NCBI GenBank assembly: GCA_020629355.1
Contig: JAHDDM010000081.1
Span: 1-6,149 of the forward strand
DNA from: Rhodospirillaceae bacterium
GTDB taxonomy: Bacteria > Pseudomonadota > Alphaproteobacteria > JABSOH01
Direction of reading: 5' to 3'
DNA: 6,149 nt
The translations under genes and the position numbers were made by a program. The notes beneath the pieces are model-generated. The model was not told the origin of the DNA. It did not search any database and saw only the letters and a list, made by a program, of their open reading frames with translations. Positions within the stretch are counted from its first letter, which is position 1; every line of letters starts with the position of its first letter. Shown here piece by piece: positions 5,875-6,149 of the stretch.

Positions 5875-6149
5875 ATGAAAAAACTAGACCAGATAATCCA
5901 GGGCGAATGTGTTGAAGTATTGAAAAACCTACCAGCTGAGTCCGTGGATGTCATTTTTGCTGATCCACCTTACAATCTTCAGCTTGAACAGGGGCTAGGC
6001 ACAGACAAGCTTAAACGTCCCGATGGCTCTAAAGTCGAAGGTGTGACGGAAGACTGGGACCGCTTCCAAAGCCTAAAAAGCTACGATGAATTTAGCCAAG
6101 CGTGGCTTACGGCCGCAAAACGGGTGCTGAAACCCAATGGCACAATTTG
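5875..6149 (+). CDS. ccrM: CcrM-type DNA adenine-N6 methyltransferase (GANTC), N-terminal part
   Basis: The first 91 residues are present; the gene leaves the window on the right. [14 protein letters not shown] (7-20) and [15 protein letters not shown] (23-37) match the start of CcrM. DPPYN (30-34) is catalytic motif IV, placed near the N-terminus as in the beta class of amino-methyltransferases. [10 protein letters not shown] and WDRFQS (61-66) continue the CcrM pattern. CcrM methylates adenine in GANTC after replication and coordinates the cell cycle. Compared with the Caulobacter protein as I recall it, a few extra residues (EQGLGTDK, 38-45) sit between NLQL and RPD. The ATG at 5875 matches the Caulobacter N-terminus and follows AGGGCGAG; an in-frame ATG at 5830 would add 15 residues but lies almost at the predicted transcription start. 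The SAM-binding motif and the C-terminal DNA-binding domain lie outside. Confidence 0.92.
   Translation, partial: MKKLDQIIQGECVEVLKNLPAESVDVIFADPPYNLQLEQGLGTDKLKRPDGSKVEGVTEDWDRFQSLKSYDEFSQAWLTAAKRVLKPNGTI

Overview
The window reads as ordinary chromosomal DNA of an alphaproteobacterium with moderate G+C. The strongest evidence is the right edge, where a ribonuclease HII gene (rnhB) is followed by the start of a CcrM-type adenine-N6 methyltransferase. CcrM methylates GANTC and is a cell-cycle enzyme characteristic of Alphaproteobacteria. The left edge fits too: a TrmN6-like methyltransferase gene stands divergent from a long-chain polyprenyl diphosphate synthase, a pairing I recall from alphaproteobacterial genomes. 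I cannot name a genus. I see no rRNA, tRNA, CRISPR array, insertion sequence, phage gene or integration site.

Layout. Positions 1-152 (minus) hold the N-terminal part of a small-molecule/tRNA methyltransferase. A 66-base divergent spacer leads to the polyprenyl diphosphate synthase (219-1202, plus). Its stop codon overlaps by 4 bases the stop codon of a convergent cystathionine beta-lyase gene, metC (1199-2359, minus). An AT-rich divergent spacer (2360-2481) carries a small palindrome and separates metC from a short PilZ-like gene (2482-2907, plus). A hairpin begins at the stop codon of that gene.

A compact plus-strand unit follows: a Tat-exported cyclase/kynurenine-formamidase-fold hydrolase (2975-3793), a Kef-type cation:proton antiporter without its cytoplasmic regulatory domain (3797-5074) and rnhB (5071-5745). 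The genes are 3 bases apart and then overlap by ATGA, so they are probably transcribed and translated together. The last spacer (5746-5874) contains a plausible promoter and four GATTC sites within 51 bases, just ahead of ccrM (5875 to the window end).

How the parts relate. The genes are mostly housekeeping: quinone side-chain synthesis, methionine synthesis, removal of RNA from DNA, cation/proton balance and DNA methylation. I found no convincing undescribed multi-gene system. The best lead is the GANTC cluster in the ccrM control region, which would suit control of CcrM by its own methylation mark. Lesser leads are the CxxC pair ahead of the Tat motif in the exported hydrolase, the PilZ-like protein with a divergent motif, and the hairpin overlapping a possible promoter at 2901-2949.
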